Shown here: in pieces, positions 28,290 through 35,522 of the stretch | Position numbering within the stretch: the stretch's first letter is position 1 | Layout of the letters: each line of letters opens with the position of its first letter | NCBI GenBank assembly: GCA_937944165.1 | Contig: CALDZF010000191.1 | Coordinates: 1 to 35,522 of the forward strand | Length of the DNA stretch: 35,522 bases | DNA from: an uncultured Rhizobiaceae group bacterium | GTDB taxonomy: Bacteria > Pseudomonadota > Alphaproteobacteria > Rhizobiales > Rhizobiaceae | Direction of reading: 5' to 3' | Program-made: the position numbers and the translations under genes | Notes under the pieces: model-generated | What the model saw: the letters and a program-made list of their open reading frames with translations, nothing else | The model's database searches: none | What the model was told of the DNA's origin: nothing

Positions 28290-29147
28290 TTGAATTCATC
28301 AAAAAAAATACACGCAGGCAAGCCTTGTATTTTGTGTTGTGCAATTACAGGCTCAGTACCCAAAAAAGCAGATAACTCCGCTGTGCCAATCAGTATTGAT
28401 GAACAAATAGAAAGTTCACATGAAGCCTTTGAAGCGGGCGCCTCCATAATTCATTGTCATGTTAGAAATCCGGACGAAACCACAACTTCGGAGCCTGAAA
28501 AATTTGCGCTCTTAAAAGAGGGTTTGGAAAAATATTGTCGTGGTGCGATTATTCAATTTTCTACAGGCGGGCGCAGTGGTTCTGGTGAAGAACGTGGCGG
28601 CATGTTGCATCTTGCGCCCGATATGGCTTCTTTAACTGTCGGATCAAATAATTTTCCTACAAGGGTTTATGAAAACTCACCTGATTTGGTGGAATGGCTT
28701 GCAGGTTTAATGCGTGAATATAAAATCACTCCAGAGATTGAAGCATTTGATTTATCTCATATTTTACAAGCAATAAAAATGCATAAAGAAGGTAAGCTTT
28801 ACGGCAAGCTTTATGTGCAATTTGTTATGGGCGTTAAAAACGCCATGCCCGTAGATAAGCACGTGTTCGATTTTTATGTTGAGACTATGAATAGACGTGC
28901 GCCTGGTGCTGAATGGTGTGCAGCGGGTATTGGTGCTGGACAAATTATTGTTAATGAATGGGCGATTTCTGCTGGAGGGCATACGCGCGCAGGATTGGAA
29001 GATAATGTCAGGTTGGATAAAGAAAGCCTTGCACCTTCTAATGCAGCTTTAATAAAACGTGCTGCTGATTTGTGTGAAAAATATCAAAGACCTGTTGCGA
29101 GTGTCAGTCAGGCGCGTGACATTCTTGGGCTTGAAAGTGTAAATTAA
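28290..29147 (+). CDS. BKACE family (DUF849) beta-keto acid cleavage enzyme
   Basis: A 285-aa TIM-barrel enzyme of the 3-keto-5-aminohexanoate cleavage (Kce) family. It has CAITGSVPKKA at the start, the zinc-binding pair H55 and H57 in IIHCHVRNPD, FSTGGRSG, and the C-terminal signature GGHTRAGLEDNVRL with the third metal ligand. Such enzymes condense a beta-keto acid with acetyl-CoA to give an acetoacetate-type product and a CoA ester; the keto-acid substrate varies between subfamilies and cannot be read here. The start is a TTG with GAGG at good spacing; no in-frame ATG is available. Confidence 0.9.
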   Translation: MNSSKKIHAGKPCILCCAITGSVPKKADNSAVPISIDEQIESSHEAFEAGASIIHCHVRNPDETTTSEPEKFALLKEGLEKYCRGAIIQFSTGGRSGSGEERGGMLHLAPDMASLTVGSNNFPTRVYENSPDLVEWLAGLMREYKITPEIEAFDLSHILQAIKMHKEGKLYGKLYVQFVMGVKNAMPVDKHVFDFYVETMNRRAPGAEWCAAGIGAGQIIVNEWAISAGGHTRAGLEDNVRLDKESLAPSNAALIKRAADLCEKYQRPVASVSQARDILGLESVN

Positions 29148-29222
29148 CAGCTATTGAGCTTAGTTATTTGTTTGCAAGCATACTCTTATCTGAAACCAGT
29201 AAACACTTTTTGGGAATTTACC

Positions 29223-29714
29223 CTAAGCTGCAATGGCAAGCCGCTCACCAGCTGTTCTATATGCTATGGCTTCTGCTAAATGAATACGCCCGATTGTTTC
29301 AACACCGTCCAAGTCTGCAATGGTACGTGCTACTTTTAAAATTCGGTGATAGGCGCGGGCTGAAAACTTCATGTTTTCAGCAGCATCGCGCAACAATTGT
29401 TCTGCACCTAAATCTTGTACTGCAATAACTTCTGTAAGAGATGCAGAGGCGTGGGCGTTAAGTCTGCAATCTGCTTCTAACTCTAAAAATCGTGTTTGTT
29501 GGATTTGTTGGGCTTTCAAAACTCTTGCGGCTATATCTTTGGAAGGTTCGCTTGAGGTTCTGCCAATCATATCCATTGCGCTTACGGCTGGTACGTCAAC
29601 ACGTAGGTCTATGCGATCTAAAAGGGGGCCTGAAATTCGTGCCTGATAATCGCTTGCACATCGCTCTCCGCGTTTGCATGTATGCCCCGGTTCACCTGCC
29701 ATGCCACATCGACA
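29223..29714 (-). pseudogene. comM: 3' fragment of comM/yifB (Mg-chelatase-like AAA ATPase)
   Basis: Only the C-terminal part of ComM remains, about 164 of a usual 500 or so residues. It reads CRCGMAGEPGHTCKRGERC, then DYQARISGPLLDRIDLRVDVP and the Mg-chelatase C-terminal domain (RAYHRILKVARTIADLDG). The N-terminal ChlI-like domain and the AAA ATPase core with Walker A are absent. Homology stops at the CRCG motif near 29714, where the next upstream codon is a stop. ComM is a branch-migration helicase for natural transformation. The missing 5' part should lie to the right, beyond the island, or be lost. An internal ATG at 29702 could start a 159-aa product, but it would lack ATPase activity. 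Confidence 0.85.
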
Positions 29715-30153
29715 TCATTTCGTTGCCTTTTTGCAGTTTGGTGCTAAGTCATTGAAATCATTAATACCAGTGCCGTATGCACGTAATCCTAAGTCATTAG
29801 CAGAGCATTTGTTCAAGAGAAGAACAGAATTAAGGCTTAGACAGAAAGATGTAGCCAAATCCATGAGAATTGACGTGTTTACCTACCTCACATGGGAAAA
29901 AGGTCAGGTTATTAATCCTGAAATCCGTAAGTGGAAAGTGATCATTGAGTTCTTGGGATATGACCCAAATGGTGAAGCAAAGAACTTTGCAGAAAGGCTT
30001 ATTGCATACAGGAGAAAGCATGGTTTATCACAGAAGAAACTTGCTCAGATAATACACTGTGATGAAGGCTTGTTAGCGCGATGGGAGAACGGTTATATGA
30101 AACCGCATGTTGAAGAACACCTAACTATCTTGAGTAATATGAAATTGCTCTAA
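29701..30153 (+). CDS. Double helix-turn-helix (XRE/Cro-like) regulator
   Basis: About 150 aa with two Cro/C1-type HTH units: KRRTELRLRQKDVAKSM followed by YLTWEKGQV, and AYRRKHGLSQKKLAQII followed by ARWENGYMKP. Between them is VIIEFLGYDPNGEAKNF, typical of a family of small XRE proteins often found on mobile DNA. The start is uncertain: ATG 29701 lies just inside the comM remnant, while TTG 29752 or GTG 29770 would begin fully within the inserted DNA and fit the conserved PVPYARNPKSL opening better. No good ribosome site marks any of them. It is the first gene of the island and may control it, but that is inference. Confidence 0.75.
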   Translation: MPHRHHFVAFLQFGAKSLKSLIPVPYARNPKSLAEHLFKRRTELRLRQKDVAKSMRIDVFTYLTWEKGQVINPEIRKWKVIIEFLGYDPNGEAKNFAERLIAYRRKHGLSQKKLAQIIHCDEGLLARWENGYMKPHVEEHLTILSNMKLL

Positions 30154-30274
30154 GATCGGCTATGCGAAATCTTAATTGGATTTGATGCCATTGGAACACC
30201 GCCTGAGAGATTTATCTACCCATAAATCTGGCTTAATAATTCAGCTGGTAAACTGATTCCATTTTGCGAAATTC

Positions 30275-30304
30275 TTGAAAATAGTTGTATGATCGTAGTA
30301 GAAT
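30275..30304 (+). promoter_or_regulatory. Weak candidate promoter for the caspase-hydrolase pair
   Basis: TTGAAA (30275-30280), 18-nt spacer, TAGAAT (30299-30304), in the 246-nt AT-rich gap before the caspase-like gene. The rest of the gap (30154-30399) shows no gene. Confidence 0.28.
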
Positions 30305-30399
30305 TTTTGATTCTAACTTAATATACTTTCTTAAAAGGCGTTTCAATCTAAATTATAGGTGTTGCTATCTTTGAAAACTTTAAACCAATCAGAAAAGCA

Positions 30400-32196
30400 A
30401 TGATAATTATCGCTGTCTCAGAGTACACTTTACCCTATCCCTCGTTGCCGGGAACTTTGACCAGCGCTGAGAGGTTGGCTAAATGGGCGCGGCAGAAAGG
30501 TCCGGGTCGCAACTATAATGTTTTGGAAATAACCGATGCCGATAGAATTCCAGTCACGGTAGCACGGATTAAGGATGAAATATCAACACTTCTTAAGACT
30601 GAGATTATTGATAGGTTGGTGGTATATTTTGCAGGACATGGATTGGTTCGGTCGGCCGCAGATCAGTTCTGGTTGCTTACAAACGCTGCAGAGGACCGAA
30701 GCGAGGGCATTGCACTAAGCGCTTTTATAAATGGCCTTAAACATTATGGAATAGGCGCTTTAAATTCAAACCTACCAAAAGGTCAGCTCTGTATAATTGC
30801 GGATGCATGTCGAAATACGCATTTTAATGCGATAAATTTTTCTGGTGATCCAATATTAACTGGAGGAGGCATAGCAAAGGAGCTAGAAATTGATTTCTTG
30901 ATGGCTACCACTTTGGGGCACTTCGCATTTCAACAAAACGCTATTGATGGAGGCAAGCCATACTGCTTATTTTCTGATACATTGTGTGACGCTTTAGAGG
31001 GTACTGTATCTGAGGTGATTGAGAAGAATTACCACCCATTTAGCCCTATTATATCCAATCATTTGCTAGCTAGATATCTGGACGATGAAGTGCCGAAGCG
31101 AGCTAATCAATTCAATGAGGATATGCAGCCTGATACGGCAACTGGTCTTCGTATGAATCACAACTATTATGATATTTTGTCTCAGGAGGAAATTCCGTTC
31201 GAATATGCCGCAAAACCAAATCAACATGTGAAAGTGGGTCACGGTCGTCGACTGCCTCCTGATGAAGCTAAATTAAAGTTCCAGCCCGACAGAGCTCAAA
31301 CATCTTCATTTCAAACTTTATTGGACCGGGCAGATTATCTCCTTGATCGTATGAGTTCGACCGAAAGATTTATGTCCTCTGTTGTTTGTGAAGGCAATGA
31401 GGAAATTGCCTTCCCTCCCAATATAAACCGTGAAGAGTTTCTTCGGGATGGTCGAGTTTGGTTGTATCGGCCATTTTTAGCGTTTGAAGGACACCTACCA
31501 CTTTTCGTAAGACAAGAGGCAGGGTGGACACTTGTACCGATCCTGCCTTTCACAAGGACCGTTCTTCAAGAAGATGCGCCAGGAGACATCTTACTTAAAC
31601 AGAACTCATTTTCCAAAGTTGGAAATTGGGACACATCACTAAGCTCGATGGTTGCAAACTCCCATTTGAAGCCAAGTCGATTGGCTGATGCAATACGCAT
31701 CGCTGATGAAATCCGCAGTTTGAAAGAAATGCGACCTAATAATGCAAATATAGCAGGATATCTCTACGATATGGCAGGAGACCGAGACAATGCCATCCGA
31801 ACCGCTCATTATATGCATAAAGTGGACTACGTCAGTCTAGATCTTGCGCTGATTGCAGCGGCTACATTGAATTGGGAAGAGGCAAATAACGGTACATGGC
31901 AAATTCGCGCCACGCTTGCAGCTGTCGAGAGTGATCAAACGAAATCTAAGAACAGACCAGCTTATGCAAACAGTAGCTTTGAACGAAAAGAAAATGTAAT
32001 TCTTGGAAGTGTTCTTCCTATTTTTAGGCAGGGGTGGCAGATGATGGAATGGGCACATCACAACAGCAATATGCCTGCGATTTTAAGGGAGTTGGCGCCG
32101 CAAACCCAAGGTTACTCAGCAGTAGTATTGCCAGATGAGGCGATGCAGAAACTTGCTGAAGCCTTCCATTATAGAATTGGTTCAATCCTTAATTGA
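30400..32196 (+). CDS. Caspase-like (peptidase C14) protein with large unknown C-terminal region
   Basis: A 598-aa protein. The N-terminal caspase fold (about residues 1-230) begins MIIIAVSEYTLPYP and SLPGTLTSAERLAKWA. It carries the catalytic histidine H80 in VVYFAGHGL and cysteine C137 in IIADACRN, so the dyad is intact. Residues about 270-598 match no family I recognise. They include a segment of WxLVPILPF-type strands (near 385) and a helical stretch (about 420-470) rich in Ala/Asp. There is no signal peptide. The preceding in-frame stop is 17 codons upstream with no alternative standard start, so the ATG is used; its ribosome site is weak. The alpha/beta hydrolase gene follows after 11 nt. 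Bacterial caspase homologues are common effectors or initiators in conflict systems. Confidence 0.88.
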   Translation: MIIIAVSEYTLPYPSLPGTLTSAERLAKWARQKGPGRNYNVLEITDADRIPVTVARIKDEISTLLKTEIIDRLVVYFAGHGLVRSAADQFWLLTNAAEDRSEGIALSAFINGLKHYGIGALNSNLPKGQLCIIADACRNTHFNAINFSGDPILTGGGIAKELEIDFLMATTLGHFAFQQNAIDGGKPYCLFSDTLCDALEGTVSEVIEKNYHPFSPIISNHLLARYLDDEVPKRANQFNEDMQPDTATGLRMNHNYYDILSQEEIPFEYAAKPNQHVKVGHGRRLPPDEAKLKFQPDRAQTSSFQTLLDRADYLLDRMSSTERFMSSVVCEGNEEIAFPPNINREEFLRDGRVWLYRPFLAFEGHLPLFVRQEAGWTLVPILPFTRTVLQEDAPGDILLKQNSFSKVGNWDTSLSSMVANSHLKPSRLADAIRIADEIRSLKEMRPNNANIAGYLYDMAGDRDNAIRTAHYMHKVDYVSLDLALIAAATLNWEEANNGTWQIRATLAAVESDQTKSKNRPAYANSSFERKENVILGSVLPIFRQGWQMMEWAHHNSNMPAILRELAPQTQGYSAVVLPDEAMQKLAEAFHYRIGSILN

Positions 32197-32207
32197 GGGC
32201 GGTAGGT

Positions 32208-33116
32208 ATGAGAAAACTTATATTCGTACACGGAATTAACAATGAAAGCTACACACCGGCTGAGATACAGAAAGAATGGTCAGAAGCGCTTAAATCTCAA
32301 TTGATTGGAGAAGGGAAAAAATGGTGGGATAACGTTGAAATTCGAACAGCCTATTATGCTAATGTTCTGCATTCAGAAGAGCAAAGTTGGAAGCAGGACA
32401 TTGAAGTAACAACAAGAATGAGTGTCGATTCACCAGCCTCAGATTATGCTGACGATGCAATCGCTTCTATGTATTTGGAGCTGCAAAATGCCTATAATCT
32501 TGATAATGAAACCGTTGCTGCCGAATTGGATTATGAAGACGAAATCGCGGCAGTTTCGCGAATGGCAGCTGGAATACATAAGAAATGGCTGAAAGCAATC
32601 GCTCGAGCGTTAGAAAAAGTCATCCCGTCAGCAGGCAATGGGTTGGCAAGAACTTTTCTATCACAAGCTGCTGCATATTTGAACAAACCTGGTGTTTTTG
32701 AGTCAATCAATGAACTTGTAAACGATCAAGTTTTTCATAACTTACAATCTAATGAGAAAACCGTTGTCGTTAGTCATTCTCTAGGTACTATTATTTCATA
32801 TGTTCTTTTGCGGCGCTTACAAACTAGTGACAAAATTCCCCTATTTGTGACGTTAGGGTCTCCACTGGGAATCAAGATTGTGAAGGATCGCATCAATGGT
32901 CCATACATTCGTCCTCCGTCTGTCAGCAAATGGATCAATGGAAGTGATCCAGAAGATTTTGTAGCATTACATCCAACGCTTAATGAAGAGACGTTTGGTC
33001 CAGCTAATATTATCAATATCGAAAGTATTGAAAATGGATACGAAGATGCGCACTCGATTTCAAGATATTTGCAAGAAGAGAGAATCGCCCGAGAAATTGA
33101 GCAAGTATTAAATTGA
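32208..33116 (+). CDS. Alpha/beta hydrolase (lipase-like) with helical insertion
   Basis: A 302-aa protein. It opens with strand and oxyanion loop MRKLIFVHGINN. The nucleophile elbow VVSHSLGT has S191, GSPLG follows, the likely acid is D247 or D250 in SDPEDF, and the likely base is H282 in YEDAHSIS, so a full Ser-Asp-His triad is plausible. About 130 mostly helical residues (55-182) lie between the first strands and the nucleophile, more than a minimal fold needs; these could form a lid or partner surface. The ATG at 32208 has GGGCGGTAGG just upstream; a TTG at 32193 was rejected because it overlaps the caspase stop. It is probably co-transcribed with the caspase. Substrate unknown: lipid, ester or peptide. 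Confidence 0.85.
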   Translation: MRKLIFVHGINNESYTPAEIQKEWSEALKSQLIGEGKKWWDNVEIRTAYYANVLHSEEQSWKQDIEVTTRMSVDSPASDYADDAIASMYLELQNAYNLDNETVAAELDYEDEIAAVSRMAAGIHKKWLKAIARALEKVIPSAGNGLARTFLSQAAAYLNKPGVFESINELVNDQVFHNLQSNEKTVVVSHSLGTIISYVLLRRLQTSDKIPLFVTLGSPLGIKIVKDRINGPYIRPPSVSKWINGSDPEDFVALHPTLNEETFGPANIINIESIENGYEDAHSISRYLQEERIAREIEQVLN

Positions 33117-33446
33117 GCAATGACCGGAGACTCTGACTTCAAATCCATCTTGAGACATTCTGAGATTCCTGCAGCTCTAAATTACATTGGAATACGGTAA
33201 AACTAGATCATGTCATATGGCGAAGGAGTCTGCCTAGGTTTACGCATTATACCAATTACCTATTTTGATGAGGCGTTTATAGTCTCCAACAATCATAAGA
33301 GGTGAGACAAAAAACGTCTGGACTGTATTTCTGTTTACGCGCAATCCTTGGAAACTGTTGCATATGTAGGCGCGTTTCAAAGCGCAAGTTGTTGATTTGT
33401 TTGCAATTCTAAAATAATAAGCTGTACTACTAATGTTTTTTGATAA
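33117..33446. other. Gap between convergent island operons
   Basis: 330 nt without a convincing gene. A 26-codon ORF begins at 33120, 3 nt after the hydrolase stop, but nothing supports it as a gene. No strong terminator was found; a short GCGC repeat near 33370-33385 is the only GC-rich symmetry. Two transcripts converge here. Confidence 0.5.
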
Positions 33447-34310
33447 TCAGGCGTTATTTGGGATCACCAAGTTTTTGTGGTTTAGAACTGCGCCATACGC
33501 TTCAGTGAATGCTTCTCTTGCATAACTATTGTGAGCATAAGCAAAACCATTATCACCCCAATTGTCCCCCCATGAATTTCGTACGATTAGATAATCTGGA
33601 GTATAACCAACCAAGCATACTGCGTGTCCACCGTTACGTGATGCTTCTGAGGTGTCATAGTTCTCAAGGTGTCCTTCTGTTTTTTGTGCATATTTAAAAG
33701 CTTCATCGACATCCAAGCGTGTAAGTACGGGGCCGTGATTGGCAAGCCAAAATTTGATGCGTTTCATATGACAACCGTCTTCATTCATCAAATTGTAATA
33801 CGCGTTAATTCTATATTGAGAAGCAATAGAAAAGAATGCACGTGGCCCCATTCTCGACAATCTACCCTCCATCGGCAACATAGATTCGAGAACACAGCCG
33901 TATTTTTTTGCCACTTTTAGTGCGAGTTTGGTAGATGTACCTGCTGAATCCAAAAAAGAGGTTGGATAGCTGGTGAAATTATCAGTCTCCTTGTTAGCCA
34001 TCCAAATGAATCTCGGTGAAATGAGTTCATCTTTTTCAATAAGTTCTTGGGTCACATAATGCCAACGCAAGACTCCATCGGCTGTCGCGAAGCCCACACA
34101 AGCGCCGCTTGTTTTTTGATCTCTGATTGTCCACCAGTCCTGCCGAAGATCTACACTATTAGGGGGGTCGCCTTCTGAAACCAAAAACTCAGCTCCTACA
34201 GCATCCCCGAATATCCAATCATCATCCATATCTTGAGACTTGATACAGTTCAGAACAAAACGGTTAGCGGCAGGTCCGCGTTTGACTCGTTTTTTGTTTT
34301 TGTTTGCCAT
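33447..34310 (-). CDS. Papain-like (C1 family) cysteine peptidase, intracellular
   Basis: A 287-aa peptidase with a basic start (MANKNKKRVKRGPAA), no signal peptide, and the C1 core beginning SVDLRQDWWTIRDQ. Catalytic residues are Q65 (oxyanion), C71 in SGACVGFATA, H229 in NGGHAVCLVGY and N245 in VRNSWGDNWGDNGF, so the papain set is complete. A short pre-region (residues 1-50) is too small for a classical inhibitory propeptide. Between Cys and His are family-specific motifs SPRFIWMANKETD and ANHGPVLTRLDV. Its start lies 3 nt after the stop of the S1 peptidase gene and has only a weak AGG before it, which points to translational coupling and joint function. Confidence 0.9.
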   Translation of the reverse strand: MANKNKKRVKRGPAANRFVLNCIKSQDMDDDWIFGDAVGAEFLVSEGDPPNSVDLRQDWWTIRDQKTSGACVGFATADGVLRWHYVTQELIEKDELISPRFIWMANKETDNFTSYPTSFLDSAGTSTKLALKVAKKYGCVLESMLPMEGRLSRMGPRAFFSIASQYRINAYYNLMNEDGCHMKRIKFWLANHGPVLTRLDVDEAFKYAQKTEGHLENYDTSEASRNGGHAVCLVGYTPDYLIVRNSWGDNWGDNGFAYAHNSYAREAFTEAYGAVLNHKNLVIPNNA

Positions 34311-34313
34311 TGC

Positions 34314-35210
34314 CTAAGTTGGGATTTGATCTTTGAACGCTGCGGCTTCAGTAACCGCTTCACTACCTTCAGAATTTTCCACTCTATTTGAACGAAAGCA
34401 CACGCCACTAAATTCGTAGTCTGTTGCACCACGCACCAAAATTCCTTCGACTTCACCATTCTCGTTAAACACCGCGGATCCCGAGTTGCCACCGTAGGTA
34501 TCTAAATTGGAGATCAACCATGGATCAGTTTTACGCATCAATACGGTTTCATTACCGAATGCGATTTTTACTGGCAGACCGCTTGGATATCCAATTACAC
34601 CGAGTTTAGAGCCAACACTGGGCTCACCAGAATCTCGAATTTTTAAAGGTTTTGCGCCTGGTGCATTAACTTTGCGATGTACTCTTACAATAGCGTAATC
34701 ACCAGTTGACGATTCATCAAAGGCGAGAAGTTCTTTACCAAAGTAAACTTGCTTTTCATCAAAAATCATTCTGCCTGGATCAGTAGGCGATGATGCTTGA
34801 AACCCGAAAATATAAGCTGTATCCTTTACTGCCTCCTCTGTTGTGCCGCAGTGTCCAGCTGTAGCTATCAAATCTTCGCCAACCAAAAAGCCGGAACACC
34901 ATCCGCCAACAAATTGATTTGCAAATTTCTCATCGCTGCAAGGAGGCATATTTCGTTGACGGAAAGACTTTACTGACAATGTATATGTGCCATTCCCATT
35001 GTCTGAAATATTGGACTTATCAGTCAGAATTACCGTTGAACGTGATAATGCCAAGTTGCGTTGATCTTGTTCTGATTCAGTCATCTCGTAGACGTCTTTG
35101 CGATCATCCTCACCGGCTATGACCTTATCGCCCGATTTTACTAGTGTGCCCTTGCCATTAGTTAGATTTGTGTCATCAAAGTATTTTTTTTGAATATCAT
35201 CTTCATTCAT
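34314..35210 (-). CDS. Trypsin-like (S1 family) serine peptidase, intracellular
   Basis: A 298-aa protein with the chymotrypsin-fold triad H120 (LIATAGHC), D171 (GDYAIVRV) and S243 (YGGNSGSAVF). There is no signal peptide; the N-terminal 85 residues are acidic and polar, with EDDRKDVYEMTESEQDQRN, and may regulate activation. Cysteines C105 and C121 flank the active-site histidine as in V8/trypsin-like enzymes. The ATG at 35210 has an excellent AAAGGAG at 35217-35223. It is the first gene of the minus-strand pair with the C1 peptidase. The upstream 250 nt are very AT-rich and must hold its promoter. Confidence 0.9.
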   Translation of the reverse strand: MNEDDIQKKYFDDTNLTNGKGTLVKSGDKVIAGEDDRKDVYEMTESEQDQRNLALSRSTVILTDKSNISDNGNGTYTLSVKSFRQRNMPPCSDEKFANQFVGGWCSGFLVGEDLIATAGHCGTTEEAVKDTAYIFGFQASSPTDPGRMIFDEKQVYFGKELLAFDESSTGDYAIVRVHRKVNAPGAKPLKIRDSGEPSVGSKLGVIGYPSGLPVKIAFGNETVLMRKTDPWLISNLDTYGGNSGSAVFNENGEVEGILVRGATDYEFSGVCFRSNRVENSEGSEAVTEAAAFKDQIPT

Positions 35211-35383
35211 TTTTTACTCCTTTATTTTTACTGTAATTACAAAACTATTTCGACTGATGCGACATTACTAGAAATAATATATTTCCAAAAATATTAAGCA
35301 ATTAGAAGATCAAAAATTCAACTATAATGTTTATTATTTTTAGCGTTTCTAAAAAATTATACATAACATTAGCTGATACATCA

Positions 35384-35522
35384 TGTCCGTCATCAGGGTA
35401 TTTGGAACAGACTGCTGCTTAGATTAAACAAGAGCTTGGCTCATCTGTTATGTTATATTAAGCGGCCTGATTGCGATATTGCAAGCGCCGTTGTTTGATT
35501 GTGTTTTGCTTAATCCTTTCTC
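35384..35522 (-). mobile_element. Possible end of an IS3-type insertion sequence
   Basis: At the right edge, the minus strand encodes a C-terminus typical in style of IS3-group transposases (see the next entry). Downstream of its stop, at lower coordinates, a stretch beginning TGTCCGTCATCAGGGTAT at 35384 and followed by TTGGAACAGACT resembles an IS3-family terminal inverted repeat, which starts TG and has a GG-rich core. The element continues out of the window, so neither the other end nor a target duplication can be seen. Confidence 0.35.
35458..35520 (-). CDS. Partial C-terminus, possible IS3-family transposase
   Basis: The last 20 codons of a frame entering from the right edge read ERIKQNTIKQRRLQYRNQAA and then stop. 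The RIK...(L/V)QYR-x-QA ending is like IS3-group OrfB proteins, whose last residues often follow the pattern YNxxRI...SPxxYRxQA. With so few residues, identity is uncertain. Confidence 0.35.
   Translation of the reverse strand, partial: ERIKQNTIKQRRLQYRNQAA

Noticed and set aside
29371-29755. Plus-strand open frames opposite the comM fragment
   Set aside because: They are antisense to a clearly homologous coding sequence and have no recognisable product.
33120-33200. 26-codon ORF 3 nt after the alpha/beta hydrolase stop
   Set aside because: Short, no ribosome site of its own and no recognisable motif; position alone is weak evidence.
30400-35210. A bacterial gasdermin beside the proteases
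   Set aside because: Every long open frame in the island is accounted for by a protease or hydrolase; none has the size and features of a gasdermin pore protein.
1-35522. tRNA, rRNA or CRISPR array
   Set aside because: No cloverleaf-like sequence, rRNA segment or regularly spaced repeat series was noticed by eye; a tRNAscan or CRISPR search was not possible.

Overview
The window looks like a chromosomal segment of a low-GC alphaproteobacterium, most likely in the Hyphomicrobiales (Rhizobiales) or a close marine relative. Several signs point there: a ccmABCDG cytochrome c maturation cluster divergent from an AcnA-type aconitase, a secreted DUF1223 protein, DUF2794, an invasion-associated locus B (IalB) protein next to rlmN and argG, an OlsB-like ornithine lipid acyltransferase, and a BKACE (DUF849) enzyme. 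No rRNA, tRNA or CRISPR array was seen. The taxonomic call is inferred from protein families and gene order.

Layout. 20-2851 (minus): ccmA-ccmB-ccmC-ccmD-ccmG, tightly packed with overlapping ends. 3040-7371 (plus): acnA with a strong terminator, a DUF1223 protein, a structured intergenic hairpin and a DUF2794 protein. 7446-11559 (minus): a Bax inhibitor-1 protein and the ybbA-ybbP ABC export pair, which is divergent from a TesA-type SGNH esterase (plus). 12285-17371 (plus): phhB, a DUF1232 protein, a SpoU-type RNA methyltransferase, ialB, rlmN and three small membrane proteins. 17539-22212 (plus): argG, a membrane-anchored TAXI protein, a GNAT acetyltransferase and asd. asd is preceded by what looks like an undescribed threonine-rich leader peptide and mutually exclusive hairpins. 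22220-28170 (minus): mutS, olsB and a hybrid histidine kinase. 28290-29147 (plus): a BKACE enzyme.

From 29223 to the right edge the character changes. Only the 3' third of comM (yifB) is present. Homology stops abruptly near 29714, and the sequence beyond it is an accessory island. The island carries a double-HTH regulator, a caspase-like peptidase (C14) followed 11 nt later by an alpha/beta hydrolase (plus strand), then a convergent pair on the minus strand: a papain-like C1 peptidase and a trypsin-like S1 peptidase three nt apart. All four enzymes keep recognisable catalytic residues, and none has an obvious signal peptide. The right edge holds what may be the end of an IS3-type element.

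The two most notable items are this four-hydrolase island, a candidate conflict or defence system inside comM, and the putative threonine attenuator in front of asd. Functions for the island are inferred from domain content and context. Nothing in the sequence proves a defence role.
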